Shown here piece after piece: positions 6,796-14,875 of a DNA stretch of 14,911 nt. The position numbers were made by a program, and so were the translations under genes. The notes beneath the pieces were generated by a model that saw only the letters and a list, made by a program, of their open reading frames with translations, ran no database searches and was not told the origin of the DNA. Source of the stretch: Candidatus Aminicenantes bacterium UBA4085 (lineage in GTDB: Bacteria; Acidobacteriota; Aminicenantia; Aminicenantales; UBA4085); contig DFYJ01000043.1 in NCBI GenBank assembly GCA_002383325.1, positions 1 to 14,911 on the forward strand, written 5' to 3'. Position 1 is the stretch's first letter. Each line of letters starts with the position of its first letter.

Positions 6796-7751
6796 GAAAA
6801 CGATTCGCGGTTCGATGGCGCGCGGCCGCGGCGGTCGGGGCCGTGACGGCGCTCTTGGCCATGGCTCCCGCCCTCGGGGCGCAGGATGTCCGAGCCAAGG
6901 AAGATGGGTCGGCGATTATCGGCCTCGACATATTCGATCCGGCCGGCGCTCCCTTCACTTTAACCTTCCGCTCCCTTGATCCCGGCGAGGTTCTCCTGGC
7001 CCGGCTGAAGGAAGGCACTCCCTTTCTGAGGGTCATGGTCAGCCTGGGCGCGCAGTCGCGCGTCCTGGAGGCGCCGTCGGGCGATTCCTCGGGCTCGCCC
7101 ATGGCGCTTCTGGGCATCGATCTGGGCACCGAGCCGCAGCCGCTGAAGCTCAAGGCCAAAGGCTGGCGCGCCGACGGGACGGAGGAATCCTTCGAGTGGC
7201 TGATCGTGGTCACGCCCAAGGAATTTCCCCAGACCCGGCTGCAGGTGGCGCCGGCCATGACCCATCCGCCGGCCGAGCGGCTGGAATCCATTCGCCGCGA
7301 GTCCGTGCTGGTGGCCGAGATCTTGGGCCGCGTCTCGGCCGACTGGCTGGCCGAAGGGGCTTTCCAATCGCCCCTCCCGGACCACAAGCCATTCCCCAAC
7401 TTCGGCCAGCAGCGGGTCTACAACAAGACCGTGGCCTCGGTCCATTCCGGGGTCGACATCTCCGCCCCGCGGGGCACGCGGGCGGTCGCCCCCAACTCCG
7501 GCCGGATCGTCCTGGCCAACAAGCTCTATTATTCCGGTTGGACGGTCATCATCGATCACGGCCGGGGGGTGTTCACCTATTGCTGCCACTTCGATAAGGT
7601 CCTGGTCAAGCGCGGCGAGTCGGTCAAGAAGGGGCAAGCCATCGCCGAGGTGGGCAGCACCGGGCGCTCGACCGGGCCGCACCTGCACTGGAGCGTGCGG
7701 ATCCTGTCGGCCCGCGTCGATCCCTTTTCGCTGGCGGCCCTGCCGCTTTAA
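6792..7751 (+). CDS. Secreted M23 (LytM-type) metallopeptidase
   Basis: This is a zinc endopeptidase of the M23 family, predicted to cut peptidoglycan cross-bridges or stem peptides in the periplasm. The product has 319 residues. A basic N-terminus and hydrophobic core with an AxA cleavage site (ALGAQ, about 28-31) form the signal peptide. An N-terminal beta-rich domain (about 32-150) and a short helical linker precede the peptidase domain (about 190-312). Zinc ligands and catalytic residues are visible: H218 and D222 in HSGVD, H266 in YCCHFDK, and H299 in GPHLHW (H297 precedes it). Two adjacent cysteines (264-265) sit beside the catalytic histidine, which is uncommon. The ATG overlaps the deacylase stop as ATGA, with GGAAAGG nine bases upstream, so the pair is probably coupled. 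The frame is open upstream, but that part is antisense-like shadow of the deacylase. Confidence 0.93.
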   Translation: MRKRFAVRWRAAAAVGAVTALLAMAPALGAQDVRAKEDGSAIIGLDIFDPAGAPFTLTFRSLDPGEVLLARLKEGTPFLRVMVSLGAQSRVLEAPSGDSSGSPMALLGIDLGTEPQPLKLKAKGWRADGTEESFEWLIVVTPKEFPQTRLQVAPAMTHPPAERLESIRRESVLVAEILGRVSADWLAEGAFQSPLPDHKPFPNFGQQRVYNKTVASVHSGVDISAPRGTRAVAPNSGRIVLANKLYYSGWTVIIDHGRGVFTYCCHFDKVLVKRGESVKKGQAIAEVGSTGRSTGPHLHWSVRILSARVDPFSLAALPL

Positions 7752-8503
7752 TCCAGCTCAACGCCGACCGGGCAGTGGTCCGAGCCCGGGACGTCGGGCC
7801 GGATGAAGGCCGAGCGCAAGCGCGGTCGCAGCGCCGCCGAGATTAGGACATAGTCGATCCGCCACCCGACGTTGCGGGCCCGGGCGCCGGAGATGGGGCT
7901 CCACCAAGTGTAATGGCCGCTGCCCGGCTCGAACTCGCGGAAGGTATCCAGGAAGCCTCTCCGGAGGAAAGCCTCGAAACCGGCCCGCTCCTCCGGGGTG
8001 AAGCCGTGGCTGCCCTCGTTGGCCTTGGGGTGGGCCAGGTCGATCTCTCTGTGGGCGACATTGAAATCGCCGCAGAAGACGACAGGCTTGTCCCTCTCCA
8101 GCTTCTTGAGAAACTTCAGGAAATCGGCGTCCCAGCGCTGCCGGTACGGCAGGCGGGTCAGCCCGCGCTGGGAGTTGGGGACGTAGACATTGACCAGGAA
8201 GAAATCTTCGAACTCAGCGGTCAGGATTCTGCCCTCGGCGTCGTGTTCGGGCCGGCCGAGGCCGGGAACGACGCTGAGCGGGCGAACCTTGGTGAAGATG
8301 GCCGTGCCCGAGTAGCCCCTCCTCTGGGCGGGATTCCAGAACGTCTCGTACTCGGCCGGCCAGAGGGGCTCTACCTCGCCGGGCTCGGCCCGGGTCTCCT
8401 GAAGGCACAGCACGTCCGGATTCTCCCCGGCCAAATAGGCCTGGAGATCCTTGCGCCGCAGGACGGCTCTCAGGCCGTTGACGTTCCAGGAAACGAGCTT
8501 CAT
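7748..8503 (-). CDS. xth: Exodeoxyribonuclease III (AP endonuclease)
   Basis: Exonuclease III incises abasic sites and removes 3' blocks in base-excision repair. The 251-residue product has all EEP-family catalytic residues: N7 in SWNVNG, E36 in LQETR, Y107 in NVYVPNS, D146 and N148 in GDFNVAH, D217 in WRIDYVL, and H243 with D242 in GSDHCPV. The TWWSP and ARNVGWR substrate loops are present. The ATG at 8503 fits the family start MKLVSWNVNG; the frame is open about 70 codons further upstream, but that part is low-complexity shadow of the preceding gene. No Shine-Dalgarno is seen. The gene starts 13 bases after the stop of the degenerate amidohydrolase, so it is probably the last gene of that operon. 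Its stop shares a TTAA with the stop of the convergent M23 gene. Confidence 0.96.
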   Translation of the reverse strand: MKLVSWNVNGLRAVLRRKDLQAYLAGENPDVLCLQETRAEPGEVEPLWPAEYETFWNPAQRRGYSGTAIFTKVRPLSVVPGLGRPEHDAEGRILTAEFEDFFLVNVYVPNSQRGLTRLPYRQRWDADFLKFLKKLERDKPVVFCGDFNVAHREIDLAHPKANEGSHGFTPEERAGFEAFLRRGFLDTFREFEPGSGHYTWWSPISGARARNVGWRIDYVLISAALRPRLRSAFIRPDVPGSDHCPVGVELD

Positions 8504-8516
8504 GGGGTAGGGCCCG

Positions 8517-9785
8517 CTATTTTTTCCGGCCCATCCTCTCCTCGACGATCGTCCGGTACTTGTCGCGGAGCCGTGTCTGGACGCTTTCCTGCGGGATCTC
8601 GCGGCCGGCAATGAAGACGTGCCGGATCTTGGAGGAGGCCTGGATGATCGGCTTGGTGCAGACGATGAGATCGGCGGACTTGCCGATCTCGAGGGAGCCG
8701 ATCTTGTCGTCAAGGCCGAAGATCCGGGCCGGATGGAGTGTGATGGCCTTCACGGCCTCATCCTCGGACAGTCCGTAGGCGACCGACAGCGAAGCCACGA
8801 CGGGCATCCGCCGGACGTTGCTGCCGCCTTGGCCGGCCGACTCGCTCAAGGCGAAGAGGATCTTCTTCTCGGACAAGCCGGCCGCCATATGGTAGTTCAA
8901 GTCCACCGGCTTCCAGCGGTCGGGGAGCCCGGTCGTGCCCGCCCAGATGACCGGGATCTTCCGGGCGGCGATCTCGTCGACGTATTTCAGGATGTCGTTG
9001 GAAGCCGTGAACAGGATGCCCTTGATCTTGTAGTCGGCCATCAGACGCAAGGCGATGCGAATCGGGACTTCTCCCTGGGCTACGAACACCACGGGCTTCC
9101 CGCCGTCGAGAACGGCGGCCAGGGCCTCCATCTCGGGATCGCGTGCGGCGTCGCCCGCTTTCTTTTTGTCCGCGTACAGACGGGCCTTGTCCAGCTTGTC
9201 GGTGAAGTAGCGGCTGACGCCCTCAAAGGTCGTGGGGAAGGTGCCGGCCTGCTTGGCCGAGGTGTTGAAGACCAGGGCGACGTCGCGCCGCAGGACCATT
9301 TCCTCGGGCAGATCGCCGTCAAGGCGAAGGGCGATGACGCGGCCGTTGATCAGGCGCGAAGTTCCCGCCGCTGTCAGGACCGAAGTCACCCCGTCGACTC
9401 GGGCTACGGCCATCGTCTCGTCTTCGGGATTCAGGGCTTCGAACGGGTCGAGGTAGGGCGTGGACAGGCCGACCTCGTTGATGTCGTTGCCCGCGCCGGG
9501 ATAGTTGGTCAGGCCGATCGCCGTCAACGGGGCGACCAGGCCGGGGTAGACGAAGAGGCCCGTCGCGTCCATGACGCGGGCTTGGGCCGGAACCTTGACC
9601 GTTTTGCCGACGGCGGAAATCCGGTCCTTCTCAATGACCAGGCTGCCGCCGGGGATCGGGGGGCCGGAGACGGGGACGATGGTTCCCCCCTTTATGACCA
9701 CGGCTTCCTGGGCCGCGGCGGGGGAGACGGACGGGATCAGGAGAACCAGAAGAAGAGCCGGGATGAGAACCGTCCGGCGATTCAT
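8517..9785 (-). CDS. Degenerate secreted amidohydrolase lacking metal ligands
   Basis: This 422-residue protein has the amidohydrolase fold (imidazolonepropionase-like group) and a signal peptide ending PAAA-Q (about 22-26). The start has GGGAGG six bases upstream and overlaps the stop of the intact amidohydrolase as ATGA. Fold landmarks are intact: the N-terminal beta sandwich (VVIKGGTIVPVSG), YPGL at 80-83, and the C-terminal GLDDKIGSLEIGKSADLIV. The metal site is gone. Where the upstream paralogue has IDTHTH, this has VAPLTA (84-89), so both His are lost. The strand-5 His becomes Ala236 (VVFVAQGE), the strand-6 His becomes Ala261 (LFTASND), and the strand-8 Asp aligns with Glu315 (ALSES). 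The frame is undamaged, so this is a maintained protein rather than a decaying gene. It is probably non-catalytic: a partner, binding or scaffold protein. The function is unknown. Confidence 0.85.
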   Translation of the reverse strand: MNRRTVLIPALLLVLLIPSVSPAAAQEAVVIKGGTIVPVSGPPIPGGSLVIEKDRISAVGKTVKVPAQARVMDATGLFVYPGLVAPLTAIGLTNYPGAGNDINEVGLSTPYLDPFEALNPEDETMAVARVDGVTSVLTAAGTSRLINGRVIALRLDGDLPEEMVLRRDVALVFNTSAKQAGTFPTTFEGVSRYFTDKLDKARLYADKKKAGDAARDPEMEALAAVLDGGKPVVFVAQGEVPIRIALRLMADYKIKGILFTASNDILKYVDEIAARKIPVIWAGTTGLPDRWKPVDLNYHMAAGLSEKKILFALSESAGQGGSNVRRMPVVASLSVAYGLSEDEAVKAITLHPARIFGLDDKIGSLEIGKSADLIVCTKPIIQASSKIRHVFIAGREIPQESVQTRLRDKYRTIVEERMGRKK

Positions 9786-11047
9786 CGTGAGCCTCCCGCG
9801 ACCGGCGTTACGCCCTGCCGGGCCAAATCGAAGAAGACCTCGCCTTCGATGATGGTCATCAGGCACTTGGCCGTGCTGTCGAGCGGGTGCTTGTCGAACA
9901 CGGCCACGTCCCCGTCCTTGCCGACCTCCAGACTGCCGATGCGGCCCTCCATCTCCAGGGCCTTGGCCGCATTGAGGGTGAACATCCGCAGGACGACGTC
10001 GTCGGGAAGGTCGTTGTACTTCTGGACCTTGGCCGCGTTGAGATAAAGGTAGCGGCCCTCGTCGGGACTGTCGGAGTTGATGACCACGTTGACTCCGGCT
10101 TTGTGCAGGATCTCGAAGCCGTAGGGGCATCCGTCGTAGGCCTCTTCCTTGAAGCCCCACCAGTCCGTCCAGCCGCCTGCGGTCGTCCCGCTGGCGGCGA
10201 TGACGTCGGCCACCTTGTAGCCGTCGATGCAGTGGCTGATCTGGGAGCAGACGACGCCGAACTCCCGGCAGAGGCCCAGAAACCAGACGATCTCGTCGGC
10301 CCGGTAGATGTGGCAGTCGACGGTCATTTTGCCCCCCAGGACCAGCTTCAGCGTCTCCAGCTTGTCGTCGCGGGCGGGCGGCTTGGCCTCGGCCTTGCCG
10401 GCCGCGACGGCCTTGTCGTATTCGTCCCACTTGGCCTTGTACTCCCGGGCGTCGGTGAAGCCTTTGCGGACGATGTAGGCCGTGCCGAGTCGGGTCGAGG
10501 GCGCTTTGCCCTGTCCGCCGTAGAACCGCTTGGGGTTTTCGCCCAGAGCCATCTTCAGCTGCGGCCGGACGTCCCGGACAAGAAGCTCCTCCAGCGGCCG
10601 GGCGTACTTCAGCTTGAGGACGGCGTTGACGGCGCCGAAGACGTTGGCGCTGCCGTGCATGGCCTTGACCGTGGTCACACCGCCGGAGAGCGTGGTCATG
10701 ATGGAGGGGTGGTCGGGGAGCAGGACGTCCTTCATCCAGAGATGGGGTGTCGACGGGTCGGTGGACTCGTTGACGTCGCCGCCGTCCATGGCGATGTGGG
10801 TGTGGGTGTCGATGAGCCCGGGCAGGATGAAGCGGCCGCGCGCGTCGATGATCTTCATCCCGGCGGGAACGGCGACGTCCCGGCCGACAGCCGTGATCTT
10901 CCCTTTCTGGATCACGACCGTCCCGTTCTCGATGACGCCGCGGATGACCGTCAGAATCGTGCCCCCGCGCAGGGCCATGTCCTGGGCCGTCAGGGCCGGG
11001 GCCAGGATGGATAAAGCAAGAAAGGCGGGTCCGAGCCGAAGCTGCAT
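9782..11047 (-). CDS. Secreted amidohydrolase with complete metal site
   Basis: This 421-residue amidohydrolase belongs to the imidazolonepropionase-like group. It probably hydrolyses a C-N bond in a peptide- or cyclic-amide-like substrate in the periplasm. A signal peptide (1-21, ending APALTAQ) precedes the beta-sandwich domain (about 24-70). The metal ligands are complete: H82 and H84 (LIDTHTH), K128 as possible bridging residue (GGVTTVK), H246 (VDCH), H272 (QISH) and D326 (INSDS). A Trp- and Gly-rich loop, GGWTDWWGFKEEAYDG (291-306), probably shapes the substrate pocket. The ATG at 11047 is chosen because GGAGG lies five bases upstream and the signal peptide follows directly. A promoter lies 30-60 bases upstream. 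The stop overlaps the start of the degenerate paralogue by four bases. The substrate cannot be assigned from sequence. Confidence 0.9.
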   Translation of the reverse strand: MQLRLGPAFLALSILAPALTAQDMALRGGTILTVIRGVIENGTVVIQKGKITAVGRDVAVPAGMKIIDARGRFILPGLIDTHTHIAMDGGDVNESTDPSTPHLWMKDVLLPDHPSIMTTLSGGVTTVKAMHGSANVFGAVNAVLKLKYARPLEELLVRDVRPQLKMALGENPKRFYGGQGKAPSTRLGTAYIVRKGFTDAREYKAKWDEYDKAVAAGKAEAKPPARDDKLETLKLVLGGKMTVDCHIYRADEIVWFLGLCREFGVVCSQISHCIDGYKVADVIAASGTTAGGWTDWWGFKEEAYDGCPYGFEILHKAGVNVVINSDSPDEGRYLYLNAAKVQKYNDLPDDVVLRMFTLNAAKALEMEGRIGSLEVGKDGDVAVFDKHPLDSTAKCLMTIIEGEVFFDLARQGVTPVAGGSR

Positions 11048-11077
11048 GCGTGCCTCCGGATGAGATCGTATCCCGGA

Positions 11078-11106
11078 ATTATCCCGACCGGCCGCCTCCG
11101 CGTCAA
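11078..11106 (-). promoter_or_regulatory. Promoter for the amidohydrolase-xth operon
   Basis: On the minus strand TTGACG (11101-11106, five of six matches) and GATAAT (11078-11083, five of six matches) are exactly 17 bases apart. The predicted start near 11071 gives a leader of about 24 bases carrying GGAGG (11053-11057). This is one of the best promoter candidates in the window. Confidence 0.65.
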
Positions 11107-11189
11107 CCGTTCCTTGTCCGGCCGCCGCGTTTAACGATATTCCGCTTGCCAAAACAACCCCGGCCATGACACATTAGGAGCCTGAAAGC

Positions 11190-11777
11190 ATGAGCGGTTT
11201 TTTCGTTTTCGACTGCGAAACCACCGGGCTGCCCGTCCGCCGCAACATCTCCTACCGCGACGTGGAAGGCTGGCCGCGCCTGGTCCAGCTGGCTTGGGCC
11301 GTCTACGACCCGTGGGGAAAGACGCTGCGCTCCCAGAGCCGCATCGTCCGTCCCGACGGCTTCTTCATCCCCGAGGAATCATCCCGCATCCACGGCATCA
11401 GCCACGAGCGGGCCCTGGCGGAAGGGGAGCCGGCGGGCCGGGTGCTGGCGTCCTTTGCCGGGGACTTGGACGCGCCCTTCGACGCGGTCATCGCCCACAA
11501 CCTCGACTACGACCTCGGCGTCACGGGGGCCGAGCTCCTCCGGGCCGGCTTGGCCAGCCGCCTTTTCGAGCGACCCGGCTTGTGCACCATGAAGACGACC
11601 ACCGAGCTGGTTCGCCTGCCGGGGCCTTACGGCTTCAAGTGGCCGAAGCTGGACGAGCTGCACGCCTTTCTCTTCGGCGCCTCCTATGAGGGCGCCCATG
11701 ACGCGGCCCGCGATGTGGAGGCCTGCGCCCGCTGCTTCTTCGAGCTTCTGCGCCGCGGCCATTATCCCCGTTCCTGA
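11190..11777 (+). CDS. DEDDh-family 3'-5' exonuclease (DnaQ-like)
   Basis: This 195-residue protein has a single exonuclease domain like that of the DNA polymerase III epsilon subunit or RNase T. The motifs are complete: Exo I FDCETTG (D8, E10), Exo II HNLDYD (103-108, D108), and Exo III with the HxAxxD pattern, AHDAARD (H170, D175). The RIHGIS segment (66-71) is also typical. The protein is shorter than classical epsilon (about 240) and lacks a C-terminal extension for a polymerase subunit, so it is more likely a stand-alone DNA or RNA exonuclease. The start has AGGAG nine bases upstream. It is divergent from the amidohydrolase operon and lies 109 bases ahead of the TonB-dependent receptor gene, which has its own promoter. 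No confident promoter of its own was found. Confidence 0.92.
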   Translation: MSGFFVFDCETTGLPVRRNISYRDVEGWPRLVQLAWAVYDPWGKTLRSQSRIVRPDGFFIPEESSRIHGISHERALAEGEPAGRVLASFAGDLDAPFDAVIAHNLDYDLGVTGAELLRAGLASRLFERPGLCTMKTTTELVRLPGPYGFKWPKLDELHAFLFGASYEGAHDAARDVEACARCFFELLRRGHYPRS

Positions 11778-11801
11778 GCTCCCCGCGACGCATCCGGGAG
11801 C
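11778..11801 (+). terminator. Possible hairpin after the exonuclease gene
   Basis: GCTCCC (11778-11783) and GGGAGC (11796-11801) form a six-base perfect inverted repeat with a 12-base loop directly after the exonuclease stop. An alternative CGGGA/TCCCG hairpin overlaps its second arm. No T tract follows, so it is at best a weak intrinsic terminator. Confidence 0.25.
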
Positions 11802-11818
11802 CGGATTCCCGCCCCAAC

Positions 11819-11847
11819 TTGACAATCTCGCGAAAAGGGTCTAACAT
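11819..11847 (+). promoter_or_regulatory. Promoter for the TonB-dependent receptor gene
   Basis: A perfect TTGACA (11819-11824) is followed after 17 bases by TAACAT (11842-11847, four of six matches). Transcription should start near 11854, leaving a leader of about 32 bases that contains GGAGGGG (11877-11883). Confidence 0.65.
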
Positions 11848-11886
11848 ACTGTGCATCTTATTTTTAACAGGGGTATGGAGGGGCTT

Positions 11887-14622
11887 ATGAGAAGAGTTAT
11901 TTTCGCGATCGTCCTGATTCTGGCTTTCGCCGGGGGCATTCCCGTCCTGGCCCAGGTCCGGGGCGACGTGACGGGTACCGTCAAGAACGAAACGGGCGCC
12001 CCCCTGGCGGGCGTCGAAGTCAAGATCAGCGGCGAGTTCCTGCCCGGCGGGCGGACCTTCACCACCACCGCCAACGGGGCTTTCCGCTTCCTCAGCCTGA
12101 TCCCGGGGCGCTATGTCATCGAGGCCTCGGCTCCCGACATGATCTCGCTGCAGGACAAGTACGAGTTCACGGTGGCCCTGGGCAAGGCGGTCCAGTTGCC
12201 GGTCGTCCTGGTGGCGGTCGGCAAGGAGACCCGCGAGATCACCGTCCGGGCGCCTTCCCCCGAGATCGACCTGAAGTCCACCCAGGTAGCCTCCAACTGG
12301 GAGAAGGAGACCGTCGAGAAGCTGCCTCTGGGCCGCTCCTACGCCTCGCTCTTCCAGCTGGCCCCCGGCGTCGCCGACAACCGCGACTTCGCGCCCAACG
12401 CCGGCGGCAACAAGCAGGACAACGTCTTCCTATTCGACGGCTCGAACATCACCAACCCGTTCTTCGGGACTCTGGGCGCCAACTTCTCCGAGATGGATAT
12501 CGCCGAGTTCAGCATCACCCGGGGGGCCATCAGCGCCGAGTTCGGCCGGGCCGCCGGTATGATCACCAACGCCATCACCAAGTCCGGCACCAACACCTTC
12601 AGCGGCTCGCTCCGCTTCGTGGCCGAGCCGGCCTCCTTCACCGCACCCAGCGACGATCCCACCCTGGTCACCAAGTACAACCGCTACAACCCGGCCGTAT
12701 CCCTGAGCGGTCCGATCATCAAGAACAAGCTGTGGTTCTACGTTTCGGCCAACCTGCCCCGCTCGACCACCACGGGACGCATCAACAACCTGGGCCCGGT
12801 CCCCGACGCCCTGTCCACCAACAACGAGCTGTTCTTCAAGCTCAGCGCCAACCCTCATCCCAATCACCTCATCGTGGCCAGCATTCGCAACGATGACTTC
12901 AAGAGCGAGAACTCCGGAGTCGGGGTCAACGACCATCCCGACGTCTCCGTCACGGGCGAAGGCCTCAACCGCATCCTCTTCCTGAGCTGGTCCTGGACCA
13001 TCTCGCGCAACACCTTCTTCGAAGCCAAGTACGACCACGTCATCAACAACTACTCCAGCGTGCCGAACACCGACCTGGGCTACCAGCCGACTTTCGACCC
13101 GAACAACCTGAACAAGATGGGCTACTTCCAGACCGGCGGCTCCTATATCCTGGGCGGCGCGACTACGACCGGCCAGTACGTCGGCGCGGCTTCCGAGTAC
13201 AACACCCAGAACTTCTTCCGCGACGAGCTGAAGCTGGTCCTGACCCAGTACGCCAGCTTCCTCGGCACCCAGCACATGATCAAGGCCGGCTTCGGCTTCG
13301 ACGACGGCGGCGAGTACCTCGAGCGCAAGGCCAACGGCTGGGGCTCGATCATCTACTACTCGGCCCTGTCATCGTCCGTCGATCCCCTCAAGCGGCCGGG
13401 CTTCCGGGCCCGCTACTACCCCGACCAGGCGCCGCAGGATTCCCGGGGCCGGACCTACTCGATCTTTCTGCAGGACCAGATCAGCGTCGGCGACCGGCTG
13501 ACCTTCACCCTGGGCGTCCTGGCCAACCGCGACGAGTTCAGCGTCCAGACGGGCGGCGAGCGGCAGACCTTCCTGACCTTCGACTTCAAGAAGGAGATTC
13601 AGCCGCGGCTGGGGGTCGTCTTCATCCCCAGCCTCAAGCTGGGCGACAAGATCTACGCCAACTTCGGCCGCTACAACAACATGGACAACCGCAGCCTGGC
13701 CCGGGCCGCGGCTCCGCTGCGTGTCTATCGGTCGGACGCCTACTTCCTGGCGGACGGGACGCTGCTGTCCGACACGCCGCAGGCCTCGGAGACCGGCAAG
13801 GTCATCCTGCCCGACCTGGATCCCACCTCGACCGACGAGTTCGTCATCGGCTACAGCCGGCCTCTCTTCAAGCGCTGGACCCTGGAAGTGTGGGGCCAGT
13901 ACCGCAACGTCACCCACGTCATCGAGGACTACCCGACGCTCGGCCTGACGACTTCGCCCTCCAAGTACGTTTACGGCAACTTGGACGGCGACCTCTATGA
14001 CGCCGCCGGCAATCTCGTCGCTGAAGACGTGGTGGCCAAGCGCCAGTACACGGCTTTCAGCTTTGAGCTCAGGAAGGAATGGTCCGACAATTGGTCCCTG
14101 ACGGCCATGTACACCTGGAGCAAGCTCTACGGCAACTGGGACCTCGACTATTCTCCCGGCGTGTCGCTGTTCTATGCGTCCTCTTACATCCAGGACGCGC
14201 CCGGCCTGTACATCCAAGACCCGCTGCGGACCGGCTATATGTCCGGCGACCGGACCCACGTCTTCAAGATGTTCGGAACCTGGGAGTTCCTGCCCAGGCT
14301 GACGGCGGGCGCCTATCTGCGGGTCCAGAGCGGGAAGCCCTGGGAAGCCCGGGGCCGCGATTACTACGGCAACTACTACATGTACCTCGAGCCCGCGGGC
14401 ACCAACCGGCTGAAGACTTGGACCAACCTCGATTTCCAGCTGTCCTACACGATCCCGCTGGGCGGGCGCATCCAGGGCATCCTGGAGGCCCGGGTGATGA
14501 ATGTCTTCGACACCCAGACGGTCATGACCATCGACGTGCGGCAGGACCAGCCGACGTTCATGGACGCGACGTCCTATGCCTCGCCGCGCAAGTTCGCCCT
14601 GACTTTCTACGTGAACTTCTGA
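11887..14622 (+). CDS. TonB-dependent outer membrane receptor, Oar-like
   Basis: This is an outer-membrane beta-barrel transporter of 911 residues. The signal peptide (1-23, ending PVLAQ) is followed by a carboxypeptidase-regulatory-like domain (about 24-110: GDVTGTVKNETGAPLAGVEV, then TTANGAFRF and PGRYVIEA). The plug comes next (about 115-235), with LPLGRSYASLFQLAPGV, NVFLFDGSNI and FGRAAGMITNAITKSGTN. The rest is barrel, rich in aromatic and Asn residues in alternating patterns. The C-terminus, ALTFYVNF, ends in Phe as expected for BAM-dependent assembly. There is no clear canonical TonB box; EITVRAP (117-123) is the only candidate. The ATG at 11887 has GGAGG five bases upstream and begins the signal peptide; a GTG 36 bases upstream is in frame but less likely. 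This architecture is abundant in Acidobacteriota. The ligand is unknown; peptides or glycans are typical guesses. No SusD-like partner is seen in the window. Confidence 0.92.
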   Translation: MRRVIFAIVLILAFAGGIPVLAQVRGDVTGTVKNETGAPLAGVEVKISGEFLPGGRTFTTTANGAFRFLSLIPGRYVIEASAPDMISLQDKYEFTVALGKAVQLPVVLVAVGKETREITVRAPSPEIDLKSTQVASNWEKETVEKLPLGRSYASLFQLAPGVADNRDFAPNAGGNKQDNVFLFDGSNITNPFFGTLGANFSEMDIAEFSITRGAISAEFGRAAGMITNAITKSGTNTFSGSLRFVAEPASFTAPSDDPTLVTKYNRYNPAVSLSGPIIKNKLWFYVSANLPRSTTTGRINNLGPVPDALSTNNELFFKLSANPHPNHLIVASIRNDDFKSENSGVGVNDHPDVSVTGEGLNRILFLSWSWTISRNTFFEAKYDHVINNYSSVPNTDLGYQPTFDPNNLNKMGYFQTGGSYILGGATTTGQYVGAASEYNTQNFFRDELKLVLTQYASFLGTQHMIKAGFGFDDGGEYLERKANGWGSIIYYSALSSSVDPLKRPGFRARYYPDQAPQDSRGRTYSIFLQDQISVGDRLTFTLGVLANRDEFSVQTGGERQTFLTFDFKKEIQPRLGVVFIPSLKLGDKIYANFGRYNNMDNRSLARAAAPLRVYRSDAYFLADGTLLSDTPQASETGKVILPDLDPTSTDEFVIGYSRPLFKRWTLEVWGQYRNVTHVIEDYPTLGLTTSPSKYVYGNLDGDLYDAAGNLVAEDVVAKRQYTAFSFELRKEWSDNWSLTAMYTWSKLYGNWDLDYSPGVSLFYASSYIQDAPGLYIQDPLRTGYMSGDRTHVFKMFGTWEFLPRLTAGAYLRVQSGKPWEARGRDYYGNYYMYLEPAGTNRLKTWTNLDFQLSYTIPLGGRIQGILEARVMNVFDTQTVMTIDVRQDQPTFMDATSYASPRKFALTFYVNF

Positions 14623-14640
14623 GCGCGCGTCAAGTTGCCA

Positions 14641-14674
14641 TCCCCGAGATTTGGATCTTCTCCCATCTCCGGGA
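14641..14674. repeat. Inverted repeat downstream of the receptor gene
   Basis: TCCCCGAGAT (14641-14650) and ATCTCCGGGA (14665-14674) pair over ten bases with one mismatch around a 14-base loop, starting 19 bases after the receptor stop. No T tract follows on either strand close by. It could be a transcript-end hairpin acting with Rho, an mRNA-stabilising stem, or part of a dispersed repeat. Confidence 0.45.
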
Positions 14675-14842
14675 TGTAGGGACGGTTCGGGGTGTCGGCC
14701 AACGGCGAAATAGCTAGGGCGCAGCCTTTTTCCACATCTCTCTGAGGGCACCCGGCCCTGGCGGGGATTATCGAAGCGACGTCCCGGCTAGGGCTCCGCA
14801 AGCTCCGCGGGCGCCGAGGGATGTTTGAGCACGCGACAAGCC

Positions 14843-14875
14843 CATGGAACCGCGATGGAGTGGGTGGTTTCCATG
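14843..14875. repeat. Inverted repeat near the right edge
   Basis: CATGGAACC (14843-14851) and GGTTTCCATG (14866-14875) are inverted copies with a one-base bulge and a 14-base loop. Neither arm is next to a recognised gene. The role is unknown. Confidence 0.35.

Noticed and set aside
8504..8530. Frameshift fusion of the degenerate amidohydrolase with xth at the A6 run before the stop codon
   Set aside because: A +1 shift at the six A residues would join the two frames, but six is short for slippage, the xth ATG lies at the usual family start, and a fusion would tie a secreted protein to a DNA repair enzyme.
8517..9785. Degenerate amidohydrolase as a pseudogene
   Set aside because: The frame is full length, with an intact signal peptide, a good ribosome binding site and conserved C-terminal motifs; loss is confined to the metal site.
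11111..11175. Promoter for the DEDDh exonuclease (TTGCCA near 11146)
   Set aside because: No -10 box better than three of six matches lies at a suitable distance.
14607..14801. Minus-strand 64-codon frame at the right edge
   Set aside because: It overlaps the receptor 3' end and the inverted repeat, and has no good ribosome binding site or recognisable product.
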